Positions 51,609 to 61,377 of a stretch of 64,000 nucleotides of DNA are shown here, in pieces. The stretch is taken from contig NZ_CP151800.1 in the NCBI RefSeq assembly GCF_038449125.1, positions 3,940,406-4,004,405 on the forward strand, written 5' to 3'. A model generated the notes under the pieces. That model did not search any database and had not been told where the DNA came from. It saw nothing but the letters and a program-made list of their open reading frames with translations. The stretch comes from Kosakonia sp. BYX6 (GTDB lineage Bacteria > Pseudomonadota > Gammaproteobacteria > Enterobacterales > Enterobacteriaceae). The stretch's first letter is position 1; every line of letters starts with the position of its first letter. The translations under genes were made by a program, and so were the position numbers.

Positions 51609-52226
51609 TTATTTAACTTTAAGATCGTTTTTCACGCTTTTAACGCCTTCAACGGCCTTAGCGATACTTTCAGCGCGCTCAATTTGAGCCTGCGAATCAA
51701 CCGTACCGGATAACTGCACCACGCCCTCGGTGGTTTCCACTTTCACCTTACGGGAAGGGACAATGTCATCGGCCAGCAACTTCGCTTTGATTTCGCTCGT
51801 TGTTGCGGTATCACCCGCATAACCTTTCATTGACTCTGATTTGCCGTCACGCACATGCAGCTTGTCGCTAACGGAGGCTACGCCTTCCACACCTTTTGCA
51901 ACGGAAACGGCCTGTTCAGCCTGCGACTGGCTTTCGACAAAGCCGCTCAGCGTGACCACTTTTTTGTCCGTTTTCACGGAAATGTCAGTGCTTTTGATGC
52001 TTTCATGATCAACCAATGCCGCTTTTACCTTCGCGGTGATAGCACTGTCGTCCATGAACCCACCGACTTTATTCATTGAGCTATCAATTTTATCCCCTGC
52101 GTTCGAAGCCGCGTTTTGCGCTTTGTCGGTCGTCGTTTCCGCCGCCAGGGCAGAACCACTTACCAGAACAGAGCCCAGTGCGACAGCCAGCAGCGTCTTG
52201 GAAAGATTAAGCTTTGTCATAGTCAT
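51609..52226 (-). CDS. osmY: Osmotically inducible periplasmic protein OsmY
   Basis: Periplasmic two-BON-domain protein, strongly RpoS-dependent in E. coli, acting as a chaperone for secreted proteins. The start at [15 protein letters not shown] (52226) gives 205 aa (E. coli 201) with a signal peptide cut after VSGSALA. BON1 (about 58-125, [15 protein letters not shown]...) and BON2 (about 137-203, [16 protein letters not shown]...) are both intact. It is monocistronic; the 382-bp gap to prfC presumably contains its sigma-S promoter. Confidence 0.95.
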   Translation of the reverse strand: MTMTKLNLSKTLLAVALGSVLVSGSALAAETTTDKAQNAASNAGDKIDSSMNKVGGFMDDSAITAKVKAALVDHESIKSTDISVKTDKKVVTLSGFVESQSQAEQAVSVAKGVEGVASVSDKLHVRDGKSESMKGYAGDTATTSEIKAKLLADDIVPSRKVKVETTEGVVQLSGTVDSQAQIERAESIAKAVEGVKSVKNDLKVK

Positions 52227-52608
52227 CGATGTCATTCCTATTAGTTTGCCCACAATTTGGGCCATCAGCCGCGACAAGGCGGCTCAACTGCTGTGGTGAA
52301 AATCACCAAATCAGCGTCCTGGGTCACGATCACAATCCCGCGATACGCTGCGCTGACGCAGTTGTTAATATCATCCTGTGATGTGTTGAATGGATAAAAG
52401 ACCAATAAATACGCATTGAACAGGACTTTTAGCCACCCAACATGTCATCACTTTGTTAAATATAGATCACAATCGACAAAGATCCTGCGGAAGCGGGTAA
52501 AAAGCGAGCAACAGGAACAAAAACGGAGGGTTTTAAGAACATTCCGCAAGGGGCTAAAAAGACAAGGAAAGTGACGGAGCGCGGCGGATACCGCGCTCCG
52601 TAGAGGGA
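52227..52608. other. osmY-prfC intergenic region
   Basis: No ORF with support. It holds the osmY promoter region (near 52227-52330), then about 270 bp of non-coding DNA, and ends in a 10-bp GC hairpin (CGGAGCGCGG/CCGCGCTCCG, 52575-52600) 8 bp past the prfC stop that serves as its probable terminator, with a weak T-tract. Confidence 0.6.
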
Positions 52609-54198
52609 TTAGTGTTCGCGGGTTTTGTGGAAGGTCACTTCCGGATAACGTTCTTGCGTCAGGTTCAGGTTGACCATTGTCGGCGCGATATAGGTCAAGT
52701 TATCGCCACCGTCGAGCGCCAGCTGAATCTCATTCTTACGCTTGAACTCTTCGAATTTCTTCACGTCGGTACTCTCAACCCAACGCGCCGTTGCCACGTT
52801 AACGGATTCATACACCGCTTCGACGTTGTACTCACTTTTCAAACGCGCCACGACCACGTCAAACTGCAGCACCCCGACCGCGCCAACGATCAAATCGTTA
52901 TTGGCGATGGGGCGGAACACCTGCACCGCGCCCTCTTCCGAAAGCTGAACCAGGCCTTTCAACAACTGTTTCTGCTTCAGCGGATCGCGCAGACGAATGC
53001 GGCGGAACAGTTCCGGCGCGAAGTTCGGGATACCCGTGAACTTCATCATTTCGCCCTGGGTAAAGGTGTCGCCAATCTGGATGGTGCCGTGGTTATGCAG
53101 ACCGATGATGTCGCCCGGATAGGCTTCTTCAACGTGCGAACGGTCGCCCGCCATAAAGGTCAATGCGTCAGAAATCACCACATCTTTGCCGGTGCGCACC
53201 TGGCGCAGCTTCATGCCTTTTTCGTAACGGCCGGAAACCACACGCATAAATGCCACGCGGTCGCGGTGTTTCGGGTCCATGTTGGCCTGAATCTTAAAGA
53301 CAAAGCCGGTGAACTTCTCGTCGTCGGCTTTCACTACGCGGACATCTGTTTTACGCGGCATCGGCGCGGGTGCCCATTCCACCAGGCCATCAAGCATATG
53401 ATCAACGCCAAAGTTACCCAACGCCGTACCGAAGAAAACCGGGGTGAGATCGCCGCTCAGGAACAGCTCTTTGTCGAATTCGTTAGACGCGCCTTGCACC
53501 AGTTCCAGCTCGTCACGCAGCTGCTGCGCCAGATCTTCGCCAACGGCTTTATCAAGATCCGGGTTGTTCAGCCCTTTAACAATGCGCACTTCCTGGATGG
53601 TGTGGCCCTGACCCGTCTGGTACAGGTAGGTTTCGTCTTTATAAAGGTGATAAACGCCTTTGAACAATTTGCCGCAGCCAATCGGCCAGGTAATCGGCGC
53701 GCAGGCGATTTTCAGCTCGTTTTCCACTTCATCCAGCAATTCCATCGGATCGCGGATGTCACGGTCGAGTTTGTTCATAAAGGTCAGGATTGGCGTATCG
53801 CGCAGACGGGTGACTTCCATCAGCTTACGGGTCCTGTCCTCGACGCCTTTTGCCGCATCGATCACCATCAAGCAGCAGTCCACTGCTGTCAGCGTGCGGT
53901 AGGTATCTTCGGAGAAGTCTTCGTGCCCTGGGGTATCCAGCAGGTTGATCAGGCTTTCACGGTAGGGGAACTGCATAACAGAGGTGGTGATCGAGATACC
54001 ACGCTGCTTTTCCATCTCCATCCAGTCGGATTTTGCGTGCTGGTTAGAGCCACGGCCTTTTACTGTACCGGCGGTTTGAATAGCCTGTCCGAACAGCAGC
54101 ACCTTTTCGGTGATGGTGGTTTTACCGGCATCGGGGTGCGAGATGATAGCGAACGTGCGGCGCTTCGCCACCTCTTGAAAATAAGGAGACAACGTCAT
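52609..54198 (-). CDS. prfC: Peptide chain release factor 3
   Basis: Translational GTPase RF3 that recycles RF1/RF2. The ATG at 54198 gives [18 protein letters not shown] and 529 aa, as in E. coli. G1 is SHPDAGKTT (20-28), G3 DTPGHEDF (about 88-95), G4 NKLDR (about 142-146). EF-Tu-like domain II and the RF3-specific C-terminal domain follow. It is the last gene of holD-rimI-yjjG-prfC, 92 bp after yjjG. Confidence 0.98.
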   Translation of the reverse strand: MTLSPYFQEVAKRRTFAIISHPDAGKTTITEKVLLFGQAIQTAGTVKGRGSNQHAKSDWMEMEKQRGISITTSVMQFPYRESLINLLDTPGHEDFSEDTYRTLTAVDCCLMVIDAAKGVEDRTRKLMEVTRLRDTPILTFMNKLDRDIRDPMELLDEVENELKIACAPITWPIGCGKLFKGVYHLYKDETYLYQTGQGHTIQEVRIVKGLNNPDLDKAVGEDLAQQLRDELELVQGASNEFDKELFLSGDLTPVFFGTALGNFGVDHMLDGLVEWAPAPMPRKTDVRVVKADDEKFTGFVFKIQANMDPKHRDRVAFMRVVSGRYEKGMKLRQVRTGKDVVISDALTFMAGDRSHVEEAYPGDIIGLHNHGTIQIGDTFTQGEMMKFTGIPNFAPELFRRIRLRDPLKQKQLLKGLVQLSEEGAVQVFRPIANNDLIVGAVGVLQFDVVVARLKSEYNVEAVYESVNVATARWVESTDVKKFEEFKRKNEIQLALDGGDNLTYIAPTMVNLNLTQERYPEVTFHKTREH

Positions 54199-54290
54199 GA
54201 TAAAAATCTTCTGTGTAATTGCGCGGCCGCTGGCCACGCGATGAAATACGAAAAATGCGGCTATTGTACTCAACGGCTGAGTGCAGACAA

Positions 54291-54968
54291 TCAATGTTTA
54301 CACAGGAGTTGCTCCAGTTCGTTCAGGGACGTCACGGTCCAGGTCGGATTAATGCCTTCAGGCAACGTGCGCTCATGCACATTCAGCCAGCATGTCGATA
54401 GCCCAGCGTTGATGCCGCCCAGAATGTCGGACTCCGCCGTGTCGCCAACCATCAATACGCGCGCGCGATCCGGGTTACCAGCCTGCTGTAAGGCATAATC
54501 GAAAATCTTCGCATCCGGCTTGGCGACGCCAACTTCTTCAGAAATCACTAATAAATCAAAATAGTCGCGAAGCCCGGTGCGTTCCAGGCGGATTTGCTGC
54601 AAGGCAGTAAAACCGTTCGTGATGATGCCCAACTTTGCTTTGCCTTTCAGGCTGTCGAGCAGCGATACGGCGCCCGGCAGCGGCGCGCAAATTTCAGCCA
54701 TCGCGTTAAGAAAGGCTTCGTTGAGCGAGCCTGCGGGCACATTCAGGCGTTCTGACCAGCCCTGAAAACGCCGGTACTGCAACTGTAACGCGCTGATGGC
54801 ACCGTTCTGGTAATCGACCCATAGCGGCTTATTAACAGATTGATATTCAACAAAATCTTGGTCGGTAAATGTCACGCTATAGTCAAGAAACATCCGTTGT
54901 AAGCCGCCGAACGAGTCAAACGTGAACAGCGTTTCGTCAGCATCAAAGAGTATCCAGTCCCATTTCAT
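54291..54968 (-). CDS. yjjG: Pyrimidine 5'-nucleotidase YjjG (HAD family)
   Basis: House-cleaning nucleotidase for dUMP, UMP, dTMP and mutagenic pyrimidine analogues. The 225-aa product equals E. coli. HAD motif I is LFDADETLF (residues 7-15), motif II IITNGFT (about 108-114), motif III Lys in VAKPDAKIF (about 148) and motif [11 protein letters not shown] (about 170-178). It lies 17 bp after rimI. Confidence 0.95.
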   Translation of the reverse strand: MKWDWILFDADETLFTFDSFGGLQRMFLDYSVTFTDQDFVEYQSVNKPLWVDYQNGAISALQLQYRRFQGWSERLNVPAGSLNEAFLNAMAEICAPLPGAVSLLDSLKGKAKLGIITNGFTALQQIRLERTGLRDYFDLLVISEEVGVAKPDAKIFDYALQQAGNPDRARVLMVGDTAESDILGGINAGLSTCWLNVHERTLPEGINPTWTVTSLNELEQLLCKH

Positions 54969-54985
54969 TACATCACCTTATTCTA

Positions 54986-55426
54986 TTAGAGAGGGAGAGC
55001 CATAATGATCGCATCCTCACGCCCGTTGGCCGTGGGGTAGTAATTACGGCGGATCGTCGCCTCGTTAAAACCTAAACTTTCATACAGCGCGATGGCACCC
55101 GCATTGGAGGCGCGCACTTCCAGCCACAACGTCAGCACATCGCGTTTTTCCAGCTCACTGATCAGATGCTCCAGCAACTGCCGGCCAAACCCTTTGCGTT
55201 GCCAGGCCGGATCGACGGCGATATTGAACAGCGTGGCTTCATCCAGCACCACTTGTGTGATGGCGAAAGCGACCATTTCGTCGCCCACCATCATTCGATA
55301 GTTGAGGTAGCGTTCGCCTTGATTACTGGCGAGCGTTTTTTCGCTCCAGGGAAAGGCGTGCGCCCGGGTTTCGATTTGGTATGCGCGGGCTAAATCAGTC
55401 GTGCTGAGGGAAGAAATCGTGTTCAT
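54986..55426 (-). CDS. rimI: Ribosomal protein S18-alanine N-acetyltransferase
   Basis: GNAT enzyme that acetylates the N-terminal Ala of S18. The start at MNTISSLSTTDLARAYQ (55426) gives 146 aa (E. coli 148). The acetyl-CoA loop QRKGFGRQLLEHL (about 76-88) and LWLEVRASNAGAIALYESLGF (core at about 102-122) are typical. Its 5' end overlaps holD by 32 bp on another frame. Confidence 0.96.
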   Translation of the reverse strand: MNTISSLSTTDLARAYQIETRAHAFPWSEKTLASNQGERYLNYRMMVGDEMVAFAITQVVLDEATLFNIAVDPAWQRKGFGRQLLEHLISELEKRDVLTLWLEVRASNAGAIALYESLGFNEATIRRNYYPTANGREDAIIMALPL

Positions 55427-55808
55427 GTTCGCAGATTTGTTGCCATAACGCGGCGCGAGCCGCAGGATTTGCGCGTAATTCATCAACCGCAGGCGTTGAG
55501 ACTTGCGCGCCCGGAAGCGCCAGCGGCGCCTCAACACCCAGCAGCCAGCTATTGCATTGGCTGTCCGGCGGCAGCATCGCAACGCGATCCGGTGTGAGTT
55601 GTAACACCTGATCCGCCGTTACAGTCAGCGCGCGCAGCACATCGTTGATTAGCGGGTCGCTCAGCGCGGGTAACGCAGGGGAAACCATCACCAGACGAAT
55701 ATGCGCAGGCAGCGAAATGGCGATCTCACCCTGCAACGCCGCCGGGCGGCGCAGAGTCCACTGGGTGATGCCCAGTTGTTGTAATTGCCAGTCGCGTCGG
55801 GAAGTCAT
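55395..55808 (-). CDS. holD: DNA polymerase III psi subunit
   Basis: Psi links chi and SSB to the clamp-loader complex. The ATG at 55808 gives MTSRRDWQLQQLGITQW and 137 aa, the E. coli length; the longer upstream frame is unsupported. Conserved parts are QLGITQWTLRRP (10-21) and PDSQCNSWLLG (about 84-94). It opens the holD-rimI-yjjG-prfC series and overlaps rimI by 32 bp. It is divergent from rsmC. Confidence 0.95.
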   Translation of the reverse strand: MTSRRDWQLQQLGITQWTLRRPAALQGEIAISLPAHIRLVMVSPALPALSDPLINDVLRALTVTADQVLQLTPDRVAMLPPDSQCNSWLLGVEAPLALPGAQVSTPAVDELRANPAARAALWQQICEHEHDFFPQHD

Positions 55809-56020
55809 CGTGAAACACTCCTGTATCAGGCGCGCAAATATAGCAAACTCGACGAAAATGCGCCATCGAGAGGCGGCGTGAATAATTACGTGTATACACA
55901 AGATCATTCGTGATGCGTCGAGGCTGCGTATCCCCATGGGGTACGAAGACGCAGCCAACAAAGAGGCAGCGCGAAGGATAACGTGTATAATCGCCGGCTG
56001 AGTTTAAAGAGGAACCATCC

Positions 56021-57049
56021 ATGTCTGCTTTTTCCCCGGCAAGTGAAGTCTTGCTGCGCCACAGTGACGATTTCGAACCAAGCCGCATTCTTTTTGCCGG
56101 TGATTTGCAGGACGACCTGCCCGCCCGTCTGGACACCGCCGAAAGCCGTGCCTGGACTCAACAGTACCACCAGTGGCAGACCTTGAGCCAACAGATGGGC
56201 GATCGCGCCAGCTACAGCCTAGTTGCCGAGAACGCAATGATCGGCGATAGCGATACGCTGATCTATTATTGGCCGAAAAACAAACCGGAAGCCCTGTTTC
56301 AGTTGATGAATTTGCTGTCGCTGTTGCCGGTTGGTACCGATATTTTTGTCGTCGGTGAAAACCGCAGTGGCGTGCGCAGCGCAGAGCAAATGTTGGCTGA
56401 ATATTGCCCGCTGAATAAAATCGACAGCGCGCGCCGTTGCGGCTTGTATCACGGACGTCTGGAAAAGATCCCTGCCTTTGATGCAAACAGCTTCTGGGGC
56501 GAATATGCGCTGGATTCACTGACCATCAAAACCCTGCCTGGTGTATTTAGCCGTGACGGGCTGGATGTTGGCAGCCAGTTGTTGCTGTCGACCTTAACGC
56601 CGCATACCAAAGGTAAAGTGCTGGATGTCGGTTGCGGCGCTGGCGTGCTGGCGGCGGTGCTGGCAAGCCATTCCCCAAAAGTGCGTTTGACGCTATGTGA
56701 TGTTTCGGCGCCGGCAGTCGAAGCCAGCCGCGCAACGCTTGCGGCTAACGGTTTTGAAGGTGAAGTATTTGCCAGCAATGTGTTCTCGGAAGTGACGGGG
56801 CGCTTCGATATGATCATCTCCAACCCGCCTTTCCACGATGGCCTGCAAACCAGCCTTGAAGCGGCGCAAACGCTGATTCGCGGCGCGGTTCGCCATCTGA
56901 ATAGCGGCGGAGAATTGCGTATTGTCGCCAACGCCTTCCTGCCGTATCCGGATGTGCTGGATCAGGTCTTTGGCTTCCATGAAGTTCTCGCTCAAACCGG
57001 GCGTTTCAAGGTTTACCGCACCGTGATGACACGCCAGGCGCTGAAATAA
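56021..57049 (+). CDS. rsmC: 16S rRNA (guanine1207-N2)-methyltransferase RsmC
   Basis: Methylates G1207 of 16S rRNA in the 30S subunit. The 342-aa product (E. coli 343) has two similar domains. The C-terminal one holds the AdoMet motif [13 protein letters not shown] (about 203-215) and the catalytic ISNPPFHDG (about 266-274). The start at [19 protein letters not shown] is preceded by AGAGGA. It is monocistronic and upstream of the leucine tRNA genes. Confidence 0.96.
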   Translation: MSAFSPASEVLLRHSDDFEPSRILFAGDLQDDLPARLDTAESRAWTQQYHQWQTLSQQMGDRASYSLVAENAMIGDSDTLIYYWPKNKPEALFQLMNLLSLLPVGTDIFVVGENRSGVRSAEQMLAEYCPLNKIDSARRCGLYHGRLEKIPAFDANSFWGEYALDSLTIKTLPGVFSRDGLDVGSQLLLSTLTPHTKGKVLDVGCGAGVLAAVLASHSPKVRLTLCDVSAPAVEASRATLAANGFEGEVFASNVFSEVTGRFDMIISNPPFHDGLQTSLEAAQTLIRGAVRHLNSGGELRIVANAFLPYPDVLDQVFGFHEVLAQTGRFKVYRTVMTRQALK

Positions 57050-57148
57050 GTGCCGTTCCCGGTGGGCATCGCTCACCGGGCCAATTTTTGCCCCCGCCAT
57101 ACAGCGCCCACTTTTACAGCAATCAGCGAAAACCCGCGCAATTAACTA

Positions 57149-57176
57149 TTGACGAAAAGTTGAAAACATCTAGAAT
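57149..57176 (+). promoter_or_regulatory. Promoter of the tRNA-Leu array
   Basis: TTGACG (57149-57154), a 16-bp spacer and TAGAAT (57171-57176), then a GC-rich discriminator (GCGCCTCC), which is typical of stringently controlled stable-RNA promoters. The first tRNA starts 42 bp later. Confidence 0.8.
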
Positions 57177-57217
57177 GCGCCTCCGTGGTAACGATACTTC
57201 TATGGTATCGATGGTAT

Positions 57218-57304
57218 GCGAAGGTGGCGGAATTGGTAGACGCGCTAGCTTCAGGTGTTAGTGTCCTTACGGACGTGGGGGTTCAAGTCCCCCCCCTCGC
57301 ACCA
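57218..57304 (+). tRNA. leuV: tRNA-Leu (CAG), copy 1
   Basis: An 87-nt class II tRNA beginning GCGAAGG and ending with encoded CCA. The acceptor stem GCGAAGG/ pairs with the 3' CCTCGC side, the anticodon is CAG in the CTTCAGG loop, and the long variable arm has the perfect stem GTCC-TTAC-GGAC. Sequence equals the E. coli leuV/P/Q type. The gene order relative to E. coli leuQPV supports the symbol, but which copy is which is arbitrary. Confidence 0.95.
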
Positions 57305-57332
57305 TAATCCACGTTGATATTGCTCGCACTGT

Positions 57333-57419
57333 GCGAAGGTGGCGGAATTGGTAGACGCGCTAGCTTCAGGTGTTAGTGTTCTTACGGACGTGGGGGTTCA
57401 AGTCCCCCCCCTCGCACCA
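57333..57419 (+). tRNA. leuP: tRNA-Leu (CAG), copy 2, variable-arm variant
   Basis: Same 87-nt tRNA as its neighbours except for one C-to-T change in the variable arm (GTTC instead of GTCC), which turns one G-C pair into a G-U wobble. CCA is encoded. It lies 28 bp after copy 1 in the same transcript. Confidence 0.94.
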
Positions 57420-57450
57420 ACGAGGCGATATCAACAAGTAAGATGACTGT

Positions 57451-57537
57451 GCGAAGGTGGCGGAATTGGTAGACGCGCTAGCTTCAGGTGTTAGTGTCCT
57501 TACGGACGTGGGGGTTCAAGTCCCCCCCCTCGCACCA
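57451..57537 (+). tRNA. leuQ: tRNA-Leu (CAG), copy 3
   Basis: Identical to copy 1, 31 bp after copy 2. No T-rich terminator is evident right after it; the next gene (DUF1435) is on the opposite strand. Confidence 0.95.
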
Positions 57538-57569
57538 GATATCTTATACACTCCCTGTATGCCCCCCTG

Positions 57570-57809
57570 TTACACCACCGTTTTCAAATTCAACAGCAGC
57601 AAAATCATTCCTCCAACCAGCGCAACGCCCGAAGGCAATAAGATAAAATGCCGCAGACTTTTGTGGTAAAGCATTGCTGGTGTCAATAATAAACCTAAGA
57701 CGATCACCACGCGCCAGGCGTTGATCGACAGGTCCGCCAGTACGAGCGCGGCAACAATAATGCCAGGTAACACAATCCCCCACCGACTTCCCAGCGCCCG
57801 CTGCAGCAT
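57570..57809 (-). CDS. yjjZ: Small membrane protein YjjZ (DUF1435)
   Basis: A 79-aa protein with three hydrophobic segments (about 10-28, 33-47, 57-75) and no catalytic motif. Start at MLQRALGSRWGIVLPGIIVA (57809), the same opening as the E. coli DUF1435 protein as I recall it; the 22-codon upstream extension is not family sequence. Function is unknown. It sits between the tRNA-Leu array and the GGDEF gene; in K-12 it lies between leuV and fhuF. Confidence 0.8.
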   Translation of the reverse strand: MLQRALGSRWGIVLPGIIVAALVLADLSINAWRVVIVLGLLLTPAMLYHKSLRHFILLPSGVALVGGMILLLLNLKTVV

Positions 57810-58054
57810 GGTTTCATCTCTCCAACTAAGAATGATAACCAATACGATATGATATATTTTCTCATTTGTCAGCATCCTGGTGCAGCATGAAGATTACTCA
57901 TCTTCTAATGACAGCCATTCAGGAAGGTGATAAATTAAGCGCTGCTTAAATTAAAAATCAAATCACTAATTTTTCGCGATGACTGTTTCATTGCGTGACT
58001 TTCTTTTTTGACTCATAGCGCAGTGATAATTGCGGAAAATAACGATTTTTAGGT

Positions 58055-59119
58055 ATGACATCACAAACCTGGCAATCTCTTTGCGACAAGAGATATCGAT
58101 TGTCCCTACGACTCTTTTTACTGCTCAACGCGATCTCAGCGCTGTTTTCCATGGCTTTGCCGCTCTATAACCTGCGCACCTTCACCCCACCGGTGTGTAT
58201 TATTTTTGTACTGAGCGTCATATTGCCCGCCTGGCACAAATTCCATCCCAAAACCAAAATTAATATCTCGTTCATTTCGCTGCTCTTTGGCTGCCTGTGG
58301 GCGTGGCATGTGGTCATCCGGGCCAGGTTATTAAGCGATAATGCCTCAACCTACCTGCTAATTGCCTTGTTGAGCGTCTTGTTCCTTGGCGCAATTGCGT
58401 TTTCAAACAATATCGTCGCGTTTCTACTGCATTCATTCCCTGTCTTTGCCGCCTGCTTGTGGTTTGACGGGGCTGAAAACGGCATCAGGCTTATCTTTAC
58501 CTTCGCGTTGCCGGTGATAGGCATCGCAATCCAGCAAGCGATTCAAAGACGTAATGATAATTTCGCCCGGGCGCTAATGCAGCGGTTAATGCAGGAGAGC
58601 AAAACGCTCAACGACCTGAGCATGCTGGATCCCTTAACCGGATTGTACAATCGTCGGGGTTTGCAGCATAAACTCAACAACTTGCTGGCGCTGGATGACA
58701 GCTCCTGCTTTGTTTTGCTGCTCGATATTGATCACTTCAAAGCCTATAACGACCACTACGGGCATATGATGGGCGACCAGGCGCTGATCCGCGTTTCTGC
58801 CGCGCTGCGCGATGCAGTGCGTTCCCGTGATATCGTGGCGCGTTTTGGTGGCGAAGAATTTATGATTCTGCTGAATAACATGGACCTGGAGCATGCGCGC
58901 CAGACCGCTGAGCGCATTCGCCAAAAAGTGTATGACTTAGACATCCCGCATATGTTTAACGAAAGCGTCGCCACCAACGTTACGGTGAGCATTGGCATTG
59001 CGCCGTTGCAGGATAGTGATATTGATGCCGCGCTCTCCCTCGCCGATAAAGCGTTATATGAAGCCAAACATTTGGGGCGCAATAACATTCTGGTCAGTGG
59101 GGACTTACAAGTCGCTTAA
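58055..59119 (+). CDS. Membrane-bound diguanylate cyclase (GGDEF)
   Basis: A 354-aa protein that probably makes c-di-GMP. The N-terminal half (about 18-160) is hydrophobic, with six likely membrane segments that I do not match to a named MASE domain. The C-terminal GGDEF domain (about 190-348) has the active motif GGEEF at 265-269, metal Asp in LLLDIDHFKAYND and a complete I-site RxxD (256-259) five residues before it, so product inhibition is expected. No EAL domain. It lies between yjjZ and fhuF, an insertion relative to the K-12 order. Residues 161-185 may form a short coiled linker. Target process is unknown. Confidence 0.88.
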   Translation: MTSQTWQSLCDKRYRLSLRLFLLLNAISALFSMALPLYNLRTFTPPVCIIFVLSVILPAWHKFHPKTKINISFISLLFGCLWAWHVVIRARLLSDNASTYLLIALLSVLFLGAIAFSNNIVAFLLHSFPVFAACLWFDGAENGIRLIFTFALPVIGIAIQQAIQRRNDNFARALMQRLMQESKTLNDLSMLDPLTGLYNRRGLQHKLNNLLALDDSSCFVLLLDIDHFKAYNDHYGHMMGDQALIRVSAALRDAVRSRDIVARFGGEEFMILLNNMDLEHARQTAERIRQKVYDLDIPHMFNESVATNVTVSIGIAPLQDSDIDAALSLADKALYEAKHLGRNNILVSGDLQVA

Positions 59120-59178
59120 GGCGCGCCAGCGCTAACTTTACGATAAAAATCTTGCTATCGATTTTACCTCTAGCTAGG

Positions 59179-59197
59179 ATTGGCAATCATTATCATT
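59179..59197 (+). promoter_or_regulatory. Fur-box-like site upstream of fhuF
   Basis: The right half AATCATTATC matches the Fur consensus exactly; the left half is degenerate (ATTGGCA). It is 25-43 bp before the fhuF ATG, as expected for iron repression. Confidence 0.7.
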
Positions 59198-59221
59198 TAG
59201 ATTCCCTGGTTAGCTGGCGCT

Positions 59222-60007
59222 ATGACCTACCGTACCGCATTGAGCACGCAAAATGTTAGGCGAGGCAGCCTCATTGATGAGCGCGACTCGTTGGCGAATG
59301 CTATGCGGGAAACTATCGCCAGTAGCCGTTCGCATCTGCTCGATTTTATTCGCCTTAATGAGCCAGCGCCTTATCGGGCGTTGACGCTGGCGGAATGGTC
59401 AAGCCCAACGGCGCTGCAATCGCTTATCGCCACCTACTCCGATCACATTTACCGTAACCAGCCGGCACAACCGCGGGAGAATAAACCGCTGCTTTCGTTG
59501 TGGGCGCAATGGTATCTCGGGTTGATGGTGCCGCCGCTATTGCTGACTTTGTTAACGCAAAAAAGCGCCATTGACCTCTCACCAGAACATTTCCATGTTG
59601 AGTTCCATGAAACTGGCCGTGCCGCCTGTTTCTGGATTGATGTGCAACAGGATCGCAAGCTGACATCGCAAAATGATGCGCAGCGTATTGAAGCGCTGAC
59701 GACAAGAGCGATGCTCCCGGTGGTTCAGGCGCTGGAAGCAACCGGCGATATCAACGGTAAGCTTATCTGGAGCAATACCGGCTATCTGATTAACTGGTAT
59801 CTGGGTGAGATGATTCCGTTGCTGGGCGAATCGCGTGTAGCCGCCCTGCGACAGATCTGTTTCTTTGAAAAACAGTTTTCCGACGGCAGCGATAACCCGC
59901 TGTGGCGTACCGTGGTGTTGCGCGACGGCGCGTTGGTGCGTCGAACGTGCTGCCAGCGCTATCGCCTGCCGGATGTTCAGCAGTGTGGTGACTGTACACT
60001 GAAGTAA
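59222..60007 (+). CDS. fhuF: Siderophore-iron reductase FhuF
   Basis: Cytosolic [2Fe-2S] protein that reduces hydroxamate siderophore-bound Fe(III), releasing iron in the cytoplasm. The 261-aa product (E. coli 262) carries the unusual cluster motif C-C-x10-C-x2-C at Cys243, Cys244, Cys255 and Cys258, three residues from the C-terminus. The N-terminal part is the IucA/FhuF-like body. A Fur-box-like site precedes it. It ends in a bidirectional terminator shared with the convergent PTS gene. Confidence 0.95.
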   Translation: MTYRTALSTQNVRRGSLIDERDSLANAMRETIASSRSHLLDFIRLNEPAPYRALTLAEWSSPTALQSLIATYSDHIYRNQPAQPRENKPLLSLWAQWYLGLMVPPLLLTLLTQKSAIDLSPEHFHVEFHETGRAACFWIDVQQDRKLTSQNDAQRIEALTTRAMLPVVQALEATGDINGKLIWSNTGYLINWYLGEMIPLLGESRVAALRQICFFEKQFSDGSDNPLWRTVVLRDGALVRRTCCQRYRLPDVQQCGDCTLK

Positions 60008-60037
60008 ACAAGGGGCGATGAATCGCCCCTTTTGTTT
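60008..60037. terminator. Bidirectional terminator fhuF / PTS EIIC
   Basis: The stem AGGGGCGA-TGAA-TCGCCCCT is followed by TTTGTTTT on the plus strand and preceded by AAACA on the left, between two convergent stop codons. Confidence 0.85.
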
Positions 60038-61377
60038 TAGGCAACTTGCTGTTCGTCTTCCGCGCGTCGCGCTTCTTCAGCTTCCTGCTCCAGCAACTGT
60101 TTTTCGTACACTTTAAAGAACGGGTAATAGATAACCGCTGAGATACAGGCGAGTAGCACCACCAGAATCATCGCACGGAAATCCCAACCTAATGCCCATG
60201 CCCCGCCAATTGGCGCTGGCGCAGTCCACGGCACAACCGAAATCACCCGCCCGATAAGATCCAGTTTCATTGCCGCCCAGGCGATGATCGCGTTGATCGT
60301 CGGCGCCAGCAGGAACGGAATAAAGAACACCGGGTTCATCACAATTGGCGTACCGAAAATCACCGGCTCATTGATGTTGAAAATGCTGGGCACAACGCTC
60401 AAACGCCCGATCGAACGCAAATGCACAGAACGGCTTCGCAGATAACAGAACACTAGCCCCATGGTTGCGCCCGAACCACCGATCACAATAAAGAAGGTCC
60501 AGAACGCCTCCATGAAAATGTGCGGCAGCGGTGCGCTCTGCGCCAGCGCGCTCTGGTTAATACCGAGGTTGGTCAACCAGAACATTTGCAGCATCCCGGA
60601 GACAATCGCAGCGCCGTGAATACCCGCAAACCACAATAAATGACCAATGATCACCGCCAGCAAAATCGCAGGCAGAGAATCAGCCGCCGCGACGAGTGGT
60701 TTGAACAGCGCCATAATGGCCTGCGGGATCAGCATATTAAATTGCGATTGAATCAGCAGGCTCAGCGGGTACAGCGTTAGCACCACCACCAGCACCGGGA
60801 TCAACAAATCGAACGAGTTTTTGATCATCGGCGGCACTTGATCCGGCAAGCGGATCCCGATGTTATGCGCCTTCAAAAAGCGCATCATTTCCACGCAATA
60901 AATCGCCACCAGGATGGCCGTGAAAATGCCGGTACCACCAAGGCTATCCACCGGCAGCGTGCCGTTGGTTTTCGGTGCCGCAACCAGTAAAAACGCCATC
61001 AGCGACAACATCGCGCACATAAAAGGATCGAGCTGATGCGACTTTGTATAGTGTTTACCGAGGTTGTAAGCGATCGCCGCACAAATGTAGATAGACATGA
61101 TGCCCATCGTCATATCAAAAGGCGTAAGGATGCGGCCTTCATATTGCTTCGCGAGATCCAACCAACCGCGGGCAAAGCCCCAGGTGGTGTCTGGCGAAAA
61201 CGGCGGGTAAGCAAAAACTAACAAGAACGAACCAACAATCATAAATGGCATCGCCGAGATAAAACCGTCGCGGATAGCCATAACATGACGCTGGGAAGAG
61301 ATGCGCCCGGCAATCGGGCTGACATAGTTTTCTATAAACCGGAAAATGAGATTAAACGCAGCATGGTTGGCAGACAT
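60037..61377 (-). CDS. PTS sugar-specific EIIC component, lactose/cellobiose family
   Basis: A 446-aa inner-membrane permease subunit that would translocate a beta-glucoside or diacetylchitobiose-type sugar while EIIB phosphorylates it. About ten hydrophobic segments; family hallmarks are LWFAGIHGAAIV (near 240-251) and the substrate/phosphoryl loop FNINEPVIFGTPIVMNP (about 333-349). The start at 61377 has AGGAGGT six bases upstream. The tail is Glu-rich. No EIIA lies nearby and the only EIIB-like sequence is a 51-codon remnant just upstream. It may borrow EIIB/EIIA from another locus or be a non-PTS permease; sugar unknown. Confidence 0.88.
   Translation of the reverse strand: MSANHAAFNLIFRFIENYVSPIAGRISSQRHVMAIRDGFISAMPFMIVGSFLLVFAYPPFSPDTTWGFARGWLDLAKQYEGRILTPFDMTMGIMSIYICAAIAYNLGKHYTKSHQLDPFMCAMLSLMAFLLVAAPKTNGTLPVDSLGGTGIFTAILVAIYCVEMMRFLKAHNIGIRLPDQVPPMIKNSFDLLIPVLVVVLTLYPLSLLIQSQFNMLIPQAIMALFKPLVAAADSLPAILLAVIIGHLLWFAGIHGAAIVSGMLQMFWLTNLGINQSALAQSAPLPHIFMEAFWTFFIVIGGSGATMGLVFCYLRSRSVHLRSIGRLSVVPSIFNINEPVIFGTPIVMNPVFFIPFLLAPTINAIIAWAAMKLDLIGRVISVVPWTAPAPIGGAWALGWDFRAMILVVLLACISAVIYYPFFKVYEKQLLEQEAEEARRAEDEQQVA

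Noticed and set aside
57218-57537. Triple tRNA-Leu as an integration hotspot with att duplication
   Set aside because: The repeated 3' ends are complete tRNA genes. No partial tRNA copy, integrase or boundary repeat is seen downstream, so an integrated island cannot be claimed.
57457-57669. 70-codon ORF starting inside the third tRNA-Leu
   Set aside because: Reads tRNA sequence and then antisense yjjZ; no coding evidence.
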